NCBI GenBank assembly: GCA_964588795.1
Contig: CAZPQN010000011.1
Location: 1-64,000, forward strand
Length of the DNA: 64,000 bases
Source: CAZPQN01 sp964588795
Lineage (GTDB): Bacteria; Fidelibacterota; UBA2242
Direction of reading: 5' to 3'
Shown: one piece after another, positions 42,860-51,659 of the stretch
How positions within the stretch are numbered: position 1 is the first letter of the stretch
Layout of the letters: the number at the start of each line of letters is the position of its first letter
Translations under genes and position numbers: made by a program
The notes under the pieces: model-generated
Told to the model about the DNA's origin: nothing
What the model saw: the letters and a program-made list of their open reading frames with translations, nothing else
Database searches by the model: none

Positions 42860-42888
42860 TTGACATTGATCGTAAAAATCAATTAAAT
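42860..42888 (+). promoter_or_regulatory. Candidate promoter for the tRNA pair
   Basis: A perfect TTGACA (42860-42865) is 17 bases before TTAAAT (42883-42888), or 18 before TAAATT. It lies after the pckG stop and about 85 bases before tRNA-His. Confidence 0.55.
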
Positions 42889-42973
42889 TTGGCGGCTTTT
42901 TAAGACACTGAAATCATTTGTCATGCAGGGCACGGCACCAGACTTCTAACCTCCCACGGGGAGTAATATAGAT

Positions 42974-43048
42974 GGTGAGTGTAGCTCAGTTTGGTAGAGC
43001 GACAGGTTGTGGCCCTGTTGGCCGCGGGTTCAAGTCCCGTCACTCACC
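42974..43048 (+). tRNA. tRNA-His (anticodon GTG)
   Basis: All four arms fold. The anticodon loop is TTGTGGC between ACAGG and CCTGT, the T-loop is TTCAAGT, and the acceptor is GTGAGTG/CACTCAC. The extra G before the acceptor (42974), specific to tRNA-His, faces the discriminator C at 43048. No CCA is encoded. Confidence 0.96.
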
Positions 43049-43066
43049 CGGCTTTTTCCAATTTTT

Positions 43067-43141
43067 GGCGCTATCGTCTAGTGGTTAGGACACCACGCTT
43101 TCAATGTGGTAACCGGGGTTCGATCCCCCGTAGCGCTACCA
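43067..43141 (+). tRNA. tRNA-Glu (anticodon TTC)
   Basis: Acceptor GGCGCTA pairs with TAGCGCT, the anticodon loop is CTTTCAA, and the T-arm is CGGGG/CCCCG with loop TTCGATC. The CCA end is encoded (43139-43141). It lies 18 bases after tRNA-His, so they are probably one transcript. Confidence 0.96.
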
Positions 43142-43222
43142 CTACTGCTCAAAAGATGGTTGACGTTTTCCCAGAGATGGATATAATGTTTTTGGCCTGA
43201 GCGTTCTCGGGCGTGAGCAGAC

Positions 43223-43296
43223 GCCACGCTTTCAATGTGGTAAGCGGGGTTCCCTGCCCGACGACTCAAGCGGGGATCCCCCGTAGCGCTACCACT
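43223..43296 (+). pseudogene. Partial tRNA-Glu copy, 3' part split by a 22-base insert
   Basis: Bases 43224-43252 repeat 43093-43121 of tRNA-Glu with one mismatch, and 43275-43296 repeat 43122-43143 exactly. Between them lie 22 extra bases (43253-43274) inside what would be the T-loop. The 5' half of the tRNA is absent. This is either a decayed tandem duplicate or a trace of an element that integrated at the tRNA 3' end. Confidence 0.8.
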
Positions 43297-43375
43297 CGCA
43301 AACCACCCAACCGCGACCAACGTCGCTTACAATGTGGCGTTTAAGGGTTTATATTCCGGCGATTTCATTTATTTA

Positions 43376-43404
43376 TTGAAATTGAGGAAAAAACAACGTA
43401 TAAT
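43376..43404 (+). promoter_or_regulatory. Strong sigma-70 promoter
   Basis: TTGAAA (43376-43381) and a perfect TATAAT (43399-43404) are separated by exactly 17 bases. It is about 57 bases before the PAP2-like gene and probably drives that gene and glgC. Confidence 0.8.
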
Positions 43405-43461
43405 TTTAATGTGGTTGTGAAGATCAGAAAAATTGTGGCGAATCTTCATCAATAAAGCACG

Positions 43462-44067
43462 ATGGCATCGACAGGAACCGGAAATAGAAGTTGGAACACA
43501 GCGCGGATGATTTCCGCAGGTTTTCATCCTCTGCTTGTTGCTCCGCTCACCTTCGCCCTACTGTTGTATTATGGCAGTACGGTTGAGGCGTCCCGGAAAA
43601 TTATTTATTTTCTGATTGTCATTATGGCGGTAGTAGTGATTCCCTTGGTGCAGGTGGTTTGGCTAAAAAACCACGGCAAGACGGTGAGCCTCGATGTCCC
43701 GGAGCGCATGCGGCGCATTATCCCGTTTTTAGTCAGCGTGGCGGGCTATTTGGTCGCCTGGGGTTTGCTCCGGCGGCTGGAATCGCCGAAAATTGTCTAT
43801 GTCCTGATGTGGATTTACGCCTTCAATACCCTGATAGCGACGGGCATCACCTATTACTGGAAAATCAGTATTCACGGGATGGCCTTCGGGGGACCGGTTG
43901 CGGCGCTGGGAGTAGCTTTTTCGGTGCAGTTTTTCTGGTTGGCGCTTATAGCGCCGGTGATTGTCTATGCGCGGGTCAAACTTGAGGCCCATACCGTTTG
44001 GCAGGTAATTGCAGGATTATTAATGGGATTTGTCTTAACTTATATCCAGTTGCGGATTCTCATATAA
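43462..44067 (+). CDS. PAP2-like membrane protein
   Basis: 201 aa with five or six membrane segments. The C-terminal LEAHTVWQVIAGLLMGFV resembles the HxxxxxxAG signature of type-2 phosphatidic acid phosphatases, and VPERMRRIIPF recalls the first motif, but motif 2 is not typical. Phosphatase activity on a lipid phosphate is possible, not shown. It ends one base before glgC. A later in-frame ATG (codon 16) is an alternative start. Confidence 0.65.
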   Translation: MASTGTGNRSWNTARMISAGFHPLLVAPLTFALLLYYGSTVEASRKIIYFLIVIMAVVVIPLVQVVWLKNHGKTVSLDVPERMRRIIPFLVSVAGYLVAWGLLRRLESPKIVYVLMWIYAFNTLIATGITYYWKISIHGMAFGGPVAALGVAFSVQFFWLALIAPVIVYARVKLEAHTVWQVIAGLLMGFVLTYIQLRILI

Positions 44068-44068
44068 G

Positions 44069-45310
44069 ATGCAGACGCAAGAAATCTTAGCGGTAATTCT
44101 CGGTGGTGGTAAGGGAACACGGCTCTATCCCCTGACGAAATATCGCGCCAAACCGGCTGTGCCGTTCGGAGGCAAGTTCCGGATCATTGATGTTTCGATC
44201 AGTAATTGTCTCAATAGTGGCATCAATAAGATTCATATTCTCACCCAGTTCAATACGCATTCTCTGCACCGCCACATCTATGGTACCTACCGATTGGGGC
44301 ATTTCAGCGACGGTTTCGTGGATATTCTGGTGGCGGAGCAGACCATGGAGAATACCGACTGGTATCAAGGTACTGCCGATGCCGTGCGCAAGAATCTGTC
44401 CTATATCACCGAAATCAACACGGAATATACGATAATTCTATCCGGTGATCATCTCTATCGTATGGACTATCGCGAGTTTTTGGCAACCCATATTGCTCAC
44501 CAGGCAGATATTACTATTGCTACCAAACCGGTTTCAGGCCATGAGGCACCCGACTTGGGCATCCTGCAGACCGATCAGAAGGGACGGGTTGTACGGTTTG
44601 TCGAAAAGCCACGCGCGGATCAGCTGGATGGCCTGCGTTCGCCCGGGCTGGCGTCCGATACGCCCTTTTTAGCCTCGATGGGAATTTATATTTTCACAAC
44701 CGCCACCATGCTGAAAATCTTAGAAAGCAACGCCAGTGATGACTTTGGGAGACATATAATCCCGGGCGCAATTGCTGATTTTAAAGTCTGTACTCATAAG
44801 TTCGAGGGTTTCTGGAAGGACATCGGCACGATCGAATCGTTTTTCAAGACCAACCTCGAGCTTGCCTCGGCCCATCCTCCGTTTCGCATGGATGACGAAA
44901 AGGCGCCCCTTTATACGCGTCCCCGACGCTTGCCGGGGTCGCGCTGTATGGACTGTCGGTTGGGAGCCACATTGTTAGCCGATGGGTGTTATTTGGAAAA
45001 AAGCCGCATCGAACGGGCCGTGGTGGGTATCCGCACCATCATTCGCCGGGATACCCGGATCGAGGAGTGCATCATTATGGGGGCTGACTACTACGAAAGC
45101 GAGCCGCCTCTTGGTCTGCCGCCAGTCGGCATCGGCAGTAACTGCATTATCAGGAAGGCGATTATTGACAAGAACGCCCGCATCGGAAACGCAGTCCGAA
45201 TCGTCAACCAGCGCAACCGGCTTGAATTTGATTGTGACAACTATACCATTCGGGACGGTATTGTCGTCATTCCTAAAAACGCAGTGATTCCGGATGGTAC
45301 AATCATTTAA
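44069..45310 (+). CDS. glgC: Glucose-1-phosphate adenylyltransferase
   Basis: 413 aa. It makes ADP-glucose from ATP and glucose 1-phosphate for glycogen synthesis. The nucleotide loop GGGKGTRLYPLTKYRAKPAVPFGG, the catalytic SGDHLYRMDY, the WYQGTADAVRKN segment and VEKP lysine region are all present, followed by the left-handed beta-helix (IERAVVGIRTIIRRDTRIEECIIMG). A GH57 enzyme at the right edge may build branches on the same polymer. Confidence 0.97.
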   Translation: MQTQEILAVILGGGKGTRLYPLTKYRAKPAVPFGGKFRIIDVSISNCLNSGINKIHILTQFNTHSLHRHIYGTYRLGHFSDGFVDILVAEQTMENTDWYQGTADAVRKNLSYITEINTEYTIILSGDHLYRMDYREFLATHIAHQADITIATKPVSGHEAPDLGILQTDQKGRVVRFVEKPRADQLDGLRSPGLASDTPFLASMGIYIFTTATMLKILESNASDDFGRHIIPGAIADFKVCTHKFEGFWKDIGTIESFFKTNLELASAHPPFRMDDEKAPLYTRPRRLPGSRCMDCRLGATLLADGCYLEKSRIERAVVGIRTIIRRDTRIEECIIMGADYYESEPPLGLPPVGIGSNCIIRKAIIDKNARIGNAVRIVNQRNRLEFDCDNYTIRDGIVVIPKNAVIPDGTII

Positions 45311-45327
45311 TAACGGATGAGAGAAAT

Positions 45328-46143
45328 ATGAGACCGCCGTTTAATCCCAGCCAGATCACGCTTTTCCCGGATATGTACGAAGACCTGTACCTGCCGCCGA
45401 TAACCTCCCACCCGGACTTTGAACAGGAGCTGGAAAACTTCGTCAGATTAGCGGATTTTGGTGCCCTGCTCGATCTCAATTTCCACGGTCTGGAAAAGTC
45501 CTACTCCATGAAATTGAATGAGTTTGCCCTTCCCCCGCAAAGCCTGCGCGAGGACGCCGCAAACAGCTCGCCGATTTTTTATCTGTTTCCGCTTGCCATT
45601 CGCAATCGTCTCAACCGCTTCAAATACGACGTCCGGGCTTTTTTTAACGACCAGAACAGCCTCAGGTCACCGTCAGGTTATTTTCTTTTGCGCAACTTTT
45701 TTCACACCTGGGAAGCCCACCAGACCGCGCTGACGCAGACCCTGCTAACCGAACTCCAGTCGCTAATTGGCGGGAAAGCCTATCACGGCTATTTGGAGAG
45801 CTGTGTCAGGGCCGGTTTAGAGTGGTTGTCAGCTCAGGTCAGTATCGATAGCCATTATCAGTGCGCTTATCCCGGTTTTGCGGAATACGAAGCCCGGCGG
45901 AAGCTCTATCAGCGGAGCGGGGTGACGCTTTCCCAGATTCAGCCGGAGGAGCCTGATTACCTGTTCAATTGCACGGTCATCAAGACCGAACATCTGCCCC
46001 TGCACTTCAGTCAATATCTGAAAGGCATCGCCGTGACCTCGACCTTTAAGACCATTCATCCCGATTACTTGAAGGATTTGCAGATCGAGACCCTGCGTGA
46101 TGTCAAGCATCTGCTGGAAGCCCTACCGAAAAAAAAGATTTGA
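45328..46143 (+). CDS. Conserved-looking protein of unknown function
   Basis: 271 aa, soluble, no signal peptide and no membrane segments. It starts with an acidic and Pro-rich stretch (SQITLFPDMYEDLYLPP) and has a helical middle (IRNRLNRFKYDVRAFFN). I recognise no motif or family. It starts 17 bases after glgC and its stop overlaps the start of pcm by one base (TGATG), so it is expressed with both. Codon and base use match its neighbours, so it is likely a real lineage gene. Confidence 0.7.
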   Translation: MRPPFNPSQITLFPDMYEDLYLPPITSHPDFEQELENFVRLADFGALLDLNFHGLEKSYSMKLNEFALPPQSLREDAANSSPIFYLFPLAIRNRLNRFKYDVRAFFNDQNSLRSPSGYFLLRNFFHTWEAHQTALTQTLLTELQSLIGGKAYHGYLESCVRAGLEWLSAQVSIDSHYQCAYPGFAEYEARRKLYQRSGVTLSQIQPEEPDYLFNCTVIKTEHLPLHFSQYLKGIAVTSTFKTIHPDYLKDLQIETLRDVKHLLEALPKKKI

Positions 46144-46787
46144 TGAAAGCGCACGTTAGCAACTACCCTGCCGACGCCGATGAAATGGTGGCGGAGCAAA
46201 TTGTACCGCGCCACATTCGCGATCAACAGGTTATCCAAGCCATGCGCACGGTGCCGCGTCACCTGTTCGTGGCGCCGCAATATCGAGGACTTGCCTATAC
46301 TGATCAACCGTTGCCAATCGGCCACAATCAGACTATTTCCCAGCCTTACATCGTGGCCTTTATGACGGAAGCACTGCGGCTTTCCCCGCAGGCGCGCGTG
46401 CTGGAAATTGGCACGGGGTGTGGCTATCAGACCGCAGTCCTGGCTCAGATCGCCAAATTGGTATTTACCGTGGAAATAGTTGCGGAATTGGCGCGGCGCG
46501 CCAAGGCCACCCTGGAGAAACAGGGGTATACCAACATCCACTTCAATTGCGGCAATGGTCGCGAGGGCTGGTCGGAGTTCGCCCCTTACAGTCATATCAT
46601 GGTCACGGCGGCCAGTAGCGCCATTCCTCCGGCGCTACTGGATCAGTTGGAAAATGGGGGGCGCCTGCTGATTCCGCTCGGCACTCCCAACTTGACACAG
46701 GAGTTGGTCTTGATCGAAAAAAAGGACGATCAGATCAAGAAAACTAACCTGTTGCCGGTACGCTTCGTACCGCTGGTGGATAAATAA
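46143..46787 (+). CDS. pcm: Protein-L-isoaspartate O-methyltransferase
   Basis: 214 aa. It methylates isoaspartyl residues in aged proteins using S-adenosylmethionine. The marks are VPRHLFVAPQYRGLAYTDQPLPIG, QTISQPYIVAFMTE, the SAM-binding VLEIGTGCGYQTAVLA, and the post-I motif GWSEFAPYSHIMVTAAS. The ATG at 46143 overlaps the stop of the gene upstream. Confidence 0.96.
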   Translation: MKAHVSNYPADADEMVAEQIVPRHIRDQQVIQAMRTVPRHLFVAPQYRGLAYTDQPLPIGHNQTISQPYIVAFMTEALRLSPQARVLEIGTGCGYQTAVLAQIAKLVFTVEIVAELARRAKATLEKQGYTNIHFNCGNGREGWSEFAPYSHIMVTAASSAIPPALLDQLENGGRLLIPLGTPNLTQELVLIEKKDDQIKKTNLLPVRFVPLVDK

Positions 46788-46809
46788 TTCAAGCTGTAGA
46801 AGGAACGCT

Positions 46810-47622
46810 ATGAAGGAATTGGATGCCGCAATATTTACCGAATTTGCCCAGGCGGTGGAAAATGTCGCCCAGGGGCACGACGAATTTAAATCCCTTGAAA
46901 AATTCATGCGGATCGGAATGCCGGCGGAACTGCGGCAAGTCGCCACTACGCTGGCCAGCCTGTTCCAGCTTTTCGAGACTCGCGAGGGACACCTCAAAAT
47001 GGCGATCGAGGAACTGAAAGCCACCCGTACCGAGCTGGAAGAACTGAATGCCATGCTGGATGCCCGGGTGCGGGAACGAACCCGCGCCCTGGAAGAAGCC
47101 AACCAGCTCTTGGAGTCACTTTCCACAACCGATGCCCTGACTGGTATCAGCAATCGCCGCAATTTTGACCACTCCCTCCAGCACGAAGTCGCCCGCAGTA
47201 TTCGTTATGATACCCGGCTCAGCCTGATCATGCTTGATATTGACTTGTTCAAGAATGTCAACGATACCTTCGGGCATGTGTTTGGCGACGAGGTTTTAAA
47301 ATCCATCGGCTACCTGCTCAAGACGCGCCTGCGCAGTAATGATATTTGCGCCCGTTACGGGGGCGAGGAATTTGTGATTCTTCTGCCGGAAACCTCTTCG
47401 GAGGCGGCCTTTTACGTCGCAGAGAAGTTACGCAAACTGATTGCCGGTTACGACATATCACAGGGCGGGGCGACGACGCGTGTGACCGTTTCTCTGGGGG
47501 TGGCCCAGTTTGATCCGGCCAGGATGCCGGAAGAGCGGCGGTTGGTTGAATGTGCCGACCAGGCTATGTACGAGGCCAAGCACCAGGGGCGCAACCGCAC
47601 AGTGGTATATAGCGAGAATTGA
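46810..47622 (+). CDS. Diguanylate cyclase (GGDEF)
   Basis: 270 aa. It makes cyclic di-GMP from two GTP. The catalytic motif is GGEEF (184-188) and an inhibitory I-site RxxD (RSND, 175-178) sits exactly five residues before it, so product inhibition is likely. The N-terminal 100 residues are helical, with a coiled coil (EELKATRTELEELNAML) leading into the GGDEF domain; no known sensory domain is seen. It lies 22 bases after pcm. Confidence 0.95.
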   Translation: MKELDAAIFTEFAQAVENVAQGHDEFKSLEKFMRIGMPAELRQVATTLASLFQLFETREGHLKMAIEELKATRTELEELNAMLDARVRERTRALEEANQLLESLSTTDALTGISNRRNFDHSLQHEVARSIRYDTRLSLIMLDIDLFKNVNDTFGHVFGDEVLKSIGYLLKTRLRSNDICARYGGEEFVILLPETSSEAAFYVAEKLRKLIAGYDISQGGATTRVTVSLGVAQFDPARMPEERRLVECADQAMYEAKHQGRNRTVVYSEN

Positions 47623-47671
47623 CGGATAATAGTGACCGCAACGGAAATTTATTTGAAAAGAGACAGCCGGA

Positions 47672-49942
47672 GTGCGTATATTTTCTCTGGTTAACATGCG
47701 AATTATTCTTCTCCTGCTTTGCCTGAACCCCCTGTGGCCAGCCGTATTTGCCCAGAATTATTTGTGGCCGACGAATGCCAGCCAGTTAGTCAGTTCCCTC
47801 TTTGGCGAATACCGCACCAATCACCTGCATTCCGGTCTCGACATCAAAACCAATCAGCGCACCGGTTATCCGGTCTTTGCTACGGCCGCTGGTTATATCT
47901 GGAAAATCAGAGCCGGCTCGCGGGGTTTTGGCAAGGTCATCTATCAACGGCTCGATGATGGAAATTTCGCCGTATATGCCCACCTCGATGACTTCAACCG
48001 AACCTTGCGCACCTATCTGCAGGAAGAACAACGCCGGCAACAGCGCTACGCCGTGGAAATTATTTTTGCGCCGCATGTCCTGCGCGTCAGTCGCGGCGAC
48101 ACTATCGGATATACCGGCGATACCGGCAGTTTGCATCCGCACCTGCATTTCGAAATCCGCGACAGCCTGGAAAATCCGCTCAATCCCCTGAATACCAATC
48201 TGCGCGTTCAGGATAATACCCGCCCGGAAATCAGCGCGATCGCCCTGACACCGGTGCAAATTGCATCACGCATTAATGGCCTGCCGCTGATCCAGACCTT
48301 CAAGACCAAACTTTCCCATAAAAATGTCTATACCGTCCCCGATACCATCCAGGTCACCGGTGCCTTTGGAATTGATATTAAAGCCCGCGATGTCATCCGC
48401 GGCCTGCCGCATTCTTACCCACCTTACGGTATTAAGCTGTTTGTGGATGATAGCCTGGCTTTTCAGGTACAATACGACCAGTTCAGCTTTGCGCAGACCC
48501 GCTTGGTCGAGATCGAGCGCAACTATCAATTGGATCAGGAAATAGGCGAGGTTTTTAACCGGTTGTGGACTTTTGACTCCACTAAAACCATGCCGATGTA
48601 TACACTGCCGGACGCTGACGGGATTTTGACCCTATCGCCCGGTTGCCATAAAGTGCGGATTGAGGTTTATGATAAATACCGCAATGAAGCGCAGTTGCTG
48701 TTCGACGTTTACAGCAGGCCGGTGCGGAATATATCGATTACCGGGATCAGTGTGAAAGACAATACCTGCAGAGTAAGCGTGCAGAAAACTGGTCTTTTTC
48801 GGGTAAGCGAGCTGATGCTAGACTGGGTGGGCAAATATGGCGACTATCTGCGCCCTGCGCCGCCGCTCGGCTACGACTCGACTGCCACGGAATATTTTAT
48901 GACGGTATCGGAAATGAACCGCCCGTATGAATATCTACGGATTACCGGTACAGCTGCGGACGGGCTGGGCCTCTATCCGGCTTTTGTGCGAACCAGAGGC
49001 GCCACTCTGCCCGGTGCGCTAGTCGTTCAACGTAACTTCTACCACAATCCCAAGACCTTTCTGTGCGAGCTGACTTTCAAAGAGCCCCCGGAAGTCTATC
49101 CTTCATTTTATTTGCAGACCAGCACCGACATGCAGGAAGTCGCCCTGATTCAGCGCTCGCCGGTTGAATTTGTCACGGCGCCGGCGCCCTTGCAGGTCTG
49201 GCAATCGGCTTTCGCGGGTGAAGTCCGTTTGCCGACTCAGCCGCTGAACATGACCCGGTTCAGGTTGAATTTTTCAGGCGTAGTTCCCGCTCACCAAACG
49301 CAGTTGGTATCGTCCGATTCGGTGTGTAGTATCAACTTTCCGCCGCAGGCAGTATACGATACGTTGATCGTCTGGTGGGGCAAAGCAAATTTGTCAGCCC
49401 CGGCGGGCGGGAAGTTGGAAAGCGCCATCTACGAGTTACTGCCGACGTCTCAGCCCCTGCATGATTCGATTCAGGTGGCATTCAAGTACCCCACCTTCCT
49501 GGCATCCGCTGGGCAGGTAGGGATTTACCAGTTTCTGGATAATGCCTGGCGCTTTGTCGGCAACCAGACCGAATACCGCACCGACGCCATCAAGGGCAAA
49601 GTGCGCCGCCTGGGAGCTTTCGCCCTGATTCGCGACGAAGTCCCACCGGTTATCAGGAATATTTTCCCGGGATCGGGCGGGCGTTTTCGGATCTCGGCGG
49701 TCACCGAACTGCGCGCCGGAGTACGCGATTATTTATCGGGCATCCAGGATGATCTCAGCATTCAGGTTCGGCTCGATGATCAGCCCGTCATCGCGGAATA
49801 TCACGGCGTGAAGCATTATATCCGCTACAAACTGCCCACTCTGCTTAGTATGGGCCCGCATACGTTGACGATTACCGCCCGGGATCGCGCCGGGAACGTC
49901 AGCACCGCCCGGAGTACCTTTACCATTATCCCCGAGAAGTAA
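47672..49942 (+). CDS. Exported M23-family metallopeptidase with long C-terminal beta region
   Basis: 756 aa. A signal peptide (RIILLLLCLNPLWPAVFAQ) precedes an M23/LytM domain at about 30-165 with the zinc motifs HLHSGLDI and HPHLHFEI, typical of peptidoglycan endopeptidases. The following 590 residues are beta-rich with no catalytic motif and end in an Ig-like module (LTITARDRAGNVSTARSTF). The start may be the GTG at 47672 or the ATG at 47696. The next gene begins immediately after the stop. Confidence 0.88.
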   Translation: MRIFSLVNMRIILLLLCLNPLWPAVFAQNYLWPTNASQLVSSLFGEYRTNHLHSGLDIKTNQRTGYPVFATAAGYIWKIRAGSRGFGKVIYQRLDDGNFAVYAHLDDFNRTLRTYLQEEQRRQQRYAVEIIFAPHVLRVSRGDTIGYTGDTGSLHPHLHFEIRDSLENPLNPLNTNLRVQDNTRPEISAIALTPVQIASRINGLPLIQTFKTKLSHKNVYTVPDTIQVTGAFGIDIKARDVIRGLPHSYPPYGIKLFVDDSLAFQVQYDQFSFAQTRLVEIERNYQLDQEIGEVFNRLWTFDSTKTMPMYTLPDADGILTLSPGCHKVRIEVYDKYRNEAQLLFDVYSRPVRNISITGISVKDNTCRVSVQKTGLFRVSELMLDWVGKYGDYLRPAPPLGYDSTATEYFMTVSEMNRPYEYLRITGTAADGLGLYPAFVRTRGATLPGALVVQRNFYHNPKTFLCELTFKEPPEVYPSFYLQTSTDMQEVALIQRSPVEFVTAPAPLQVWQSAFAGEVRLPTQPLNMTRFRLNFSGVVPAHQTQLVSSDSVCSINFPPQAVYDTLIVWWGKANLSAPAGGKLESAIYELLPTSQPLHDSIQVAFKYPTFLASAGQVGIYQFLDNAWRFVGNQTEYRTDAIKGKVRRLGAFALIRDEVPPVIRNIFPGSGGRFRISAVTELRAGVRDYLSGIQDDLSIQVRLDDQPVIAEYHGVKHYIRYKLPTLLSMGPHTLTITARDRAGNVSTARSTFTIIPEK

Positions 49943-50632
49943 ATGTTCATCCCGACCCGCGACTCCACCCTGCGTCTGACCGCTCCGTTTGTAACCGTCA
50001 CCCTGATCGGAATAAATGTGCTGGTTTTTATGTATCAGATTGGCCTGCCGCTGGCGGCGCAGAGAAATTGGTTTTTCGCCTATGGAGTGGTGCCGGCGCG
50101 AATTTTCAGCGGAGAAATATTCCCGTGGTGGACTTTCATCACGGCACTCTTTGTACATGGCGGGCTGGCCCATCTTCTGGGCAATCTGCTTTATCTGTGG
50201 ATTTTTGGCGACAATATCGAAGCCACACTCGGACATTTTAAATTTCTCGTCTTTTATCTGCTCTGCGGAATCGTCGCTTCCCTGACCCAGATTGTCATTG
50301 ATCATACCAGTTCCGCTCCGATTGTCGGCGCCAGCGGGGCGATATCGGGGGTGCTGGGAGCGTATCTGATTCGTTACCCGCACGCCAAGGTCAAGGTATT
50401 TTTCTGGTTTATCCTGATCGTGCGGCAGTTCTGGGTGCCCGCCGGTTACCTGTTGGGATTCTGGTTTCTGATCCAGTTGAGCAATGGACTCGGGGCGTTG
50501 AGTTTTAAACAGGAGGGCGGAGTAGCCTGGTTTGCACATATTGGTGGCTTTTTAGCCGGAATTGTGTTACTATTTATCATGGAATCGTATGAAAGGAAAC
50601 GGTTATGGAAGAATCTCAGCTGGAAAAACTGA
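49943..50632 (+). CDS. Rhomboid-family intramembrane serine protease
   Basis: 229 aa, six membrane segments. The catalytic Ser131 is in GASGAISGVLGA and the His in FAHIGGFLAG (about residue 202); the oxyanion-side HLLGNLLYLWIFGDNIE motif is near 77-92. It cleaves membrane proteins within the bilayer. It begins on the base after the M23 gene stop, and its end overlaps cdd by 28 bases. Confidence 0.95.
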   Translation: MFIPTRDSTLRLTAPFVTVTLIGINVLVFMYQIGLPLAAQRNWFFAYGVVPARIFSGEIFPWWTFITALFVHGGLAHLLGNLLYLWIFGDNIEATLGHFKFLVFYLLCGIVASLTQIVIDHTSSAPIVGASGAISGVLGAYLIRYPHAKVKVFFWFILIVRQFWVPAGYLLGFWFLIQLSNGLGALSFKQEGGVAWFAHIGGFLAGIVLLFIMESYERKRLWKNLSWKN

Positions 50633-51015
50633 AGGAAAGCGCCCGTCAGGTGGCGGCCCGGGCCCACACGCCGCACTCGCATTATCCGGTCGGGGCGGCG
50701 CTGTTGACTTCCGGCGGTCAGATTTATACCGGCTGTAACGTCGAGTCCAGTTCGTTCGGACTGACCGTCTGTGCCGAGCGCAATGCCATCAGTGCGGCTG
50801 TCGCCGCCGGAGCCACGGTCTGCGTGGCGCTGGTCGTCTTTTCCACAAACGGCGCCACGCCCTGTGGAGCCTGCCGGCAAGTAATCTGGGACATTTGCGG
50901 CGAGATTGAAATCTATATCTGTGACGCTCAGGGCGGCACCACTCGAATGCGCACCTCCGATCTCCTGCCCCATCCGTTTGATGGTAAAAAACTTAAGGAT
51001 ATTCAATCAGTATGA
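50605..51015 (+). CDS. cdd: Cytidine deaminase
   Basis: 136 aa, the homotetrameric form. It deaminates cytidine and deoxycytidine. The zinc and catalytic motifs are CAERNA (Cys56, Glu58) and PCGACRQ (Cys87, Cys90). The start lies within the end of the rhomboid gene, and the stop overlaps udk by 4 bases. It is the first gene of a pyrimidine-salvage run. Confidence 0.96.
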   Translation: MEESQLEKLKESARQVAARAHTPHSHYPVGAALLTSGGQIYTGCNVESSSFGLTVCAERNAISAAVAAGATVCVALVVFSTNGATPCGACRQVIWDICGEIEIYICDAQGGTTRMRTSDLLPHPFDGKKLKDIQSV

Positions 51016-51647
51016 AGAAAGCAATTCTGATCGGAGTAGCCGGCGGCACTGGTTCCGGCAAAACCTCCATGGCCAAAAACATCGTGCGCGATTCCGACCC
51101 GCGCGAGGTGGTGATCATCGAGCAGGATTCCTTTTATCATGATCTCAGTCATATTCCGCTGGAAGCGCGCGGACGCCATAACTTCGACCATCCGGACGCC
51201 TATGACTTCGTACAATTGAAAGCAGATATGCGCCGTCTGCTGAGTGGCGAACCCGGTCGTATTCCCGTCTACGACTACAAGACCCACACGCGCCGGACGG
51301 ACGAATTCCTGGAAGTCAAGGGACAAAAGATCATCGTCCTGGAAGGCATCATGGTGCTGTATGACCAGGAACTGCGTGACATGATGGACATCAAGGTCTA
51401 TATCGAGACTGCGCCCGACATACGCTTTATTCGCCGCCTGAAACGCGACATCCACCAGCGGGGACGTTCGGTGGACTCGGTCATCACCCAGTACCTGGAA
51501 ACAGTCCGCCCGATGCATGAACAATTCATCGAGCCTACCAAGCATTTTGCCGACGTCATCATCCCGGAAGGCGGACACAACACCGTCGCCATTGACCTGT
51601 TCCGCACCAAAGTCCGCAGCCTTTTACGTCAACTTAATAACCAATAG
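51012..51647 (+). CDS. udk: Uridine/cytidine kinase
   Basis: 211 aa. It phosphorylates uridine and cytidine with ATP or GTP. The P-loop GVAGGTGSGKTSMAKNIV, EQDSFYHDLS and the NFDHPDAYDF substrate motif are diagnostic, with RRLKRDIHQRGRS later. The ATG overlaps the cdd stop by 4 bases (ATGA). Confidence 0.97.
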   Translation: MKKAILIGVAGGTGSGKTSMAKNIVRDSDPREVVIIEQDSFYHDLSHIPLEARGRHNFDHPDAYDFVQLKADMRRLLSGEPGRIPVYDYKTHTRRTDEFLEVKGQKIIVLEGIMVLYDQELRDMMDIKVYIETAPDIRFIRRLKRDIHQRGRSVDSVITQYLETVRPMHEQFIEPTKHFADVIIPEGGHNTVAIDLFRTKVRSLLRQLNNQ

Positions 51648-51659
51648 GATAGCAATTTT

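Larger units (their letters stand above)
43142..43461. other. Intergenic region with a tRNA remnant and a strong promoter
   Basis: 320 bases between tRNA-Glu and the PAP2-like gene. It holds the broken tRNA-Glu copy at 43223-43296 and the sigma-70 promoter at 43376-43404, both listed separately. No protein-coding gene is seen. Confidence 0.7.
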
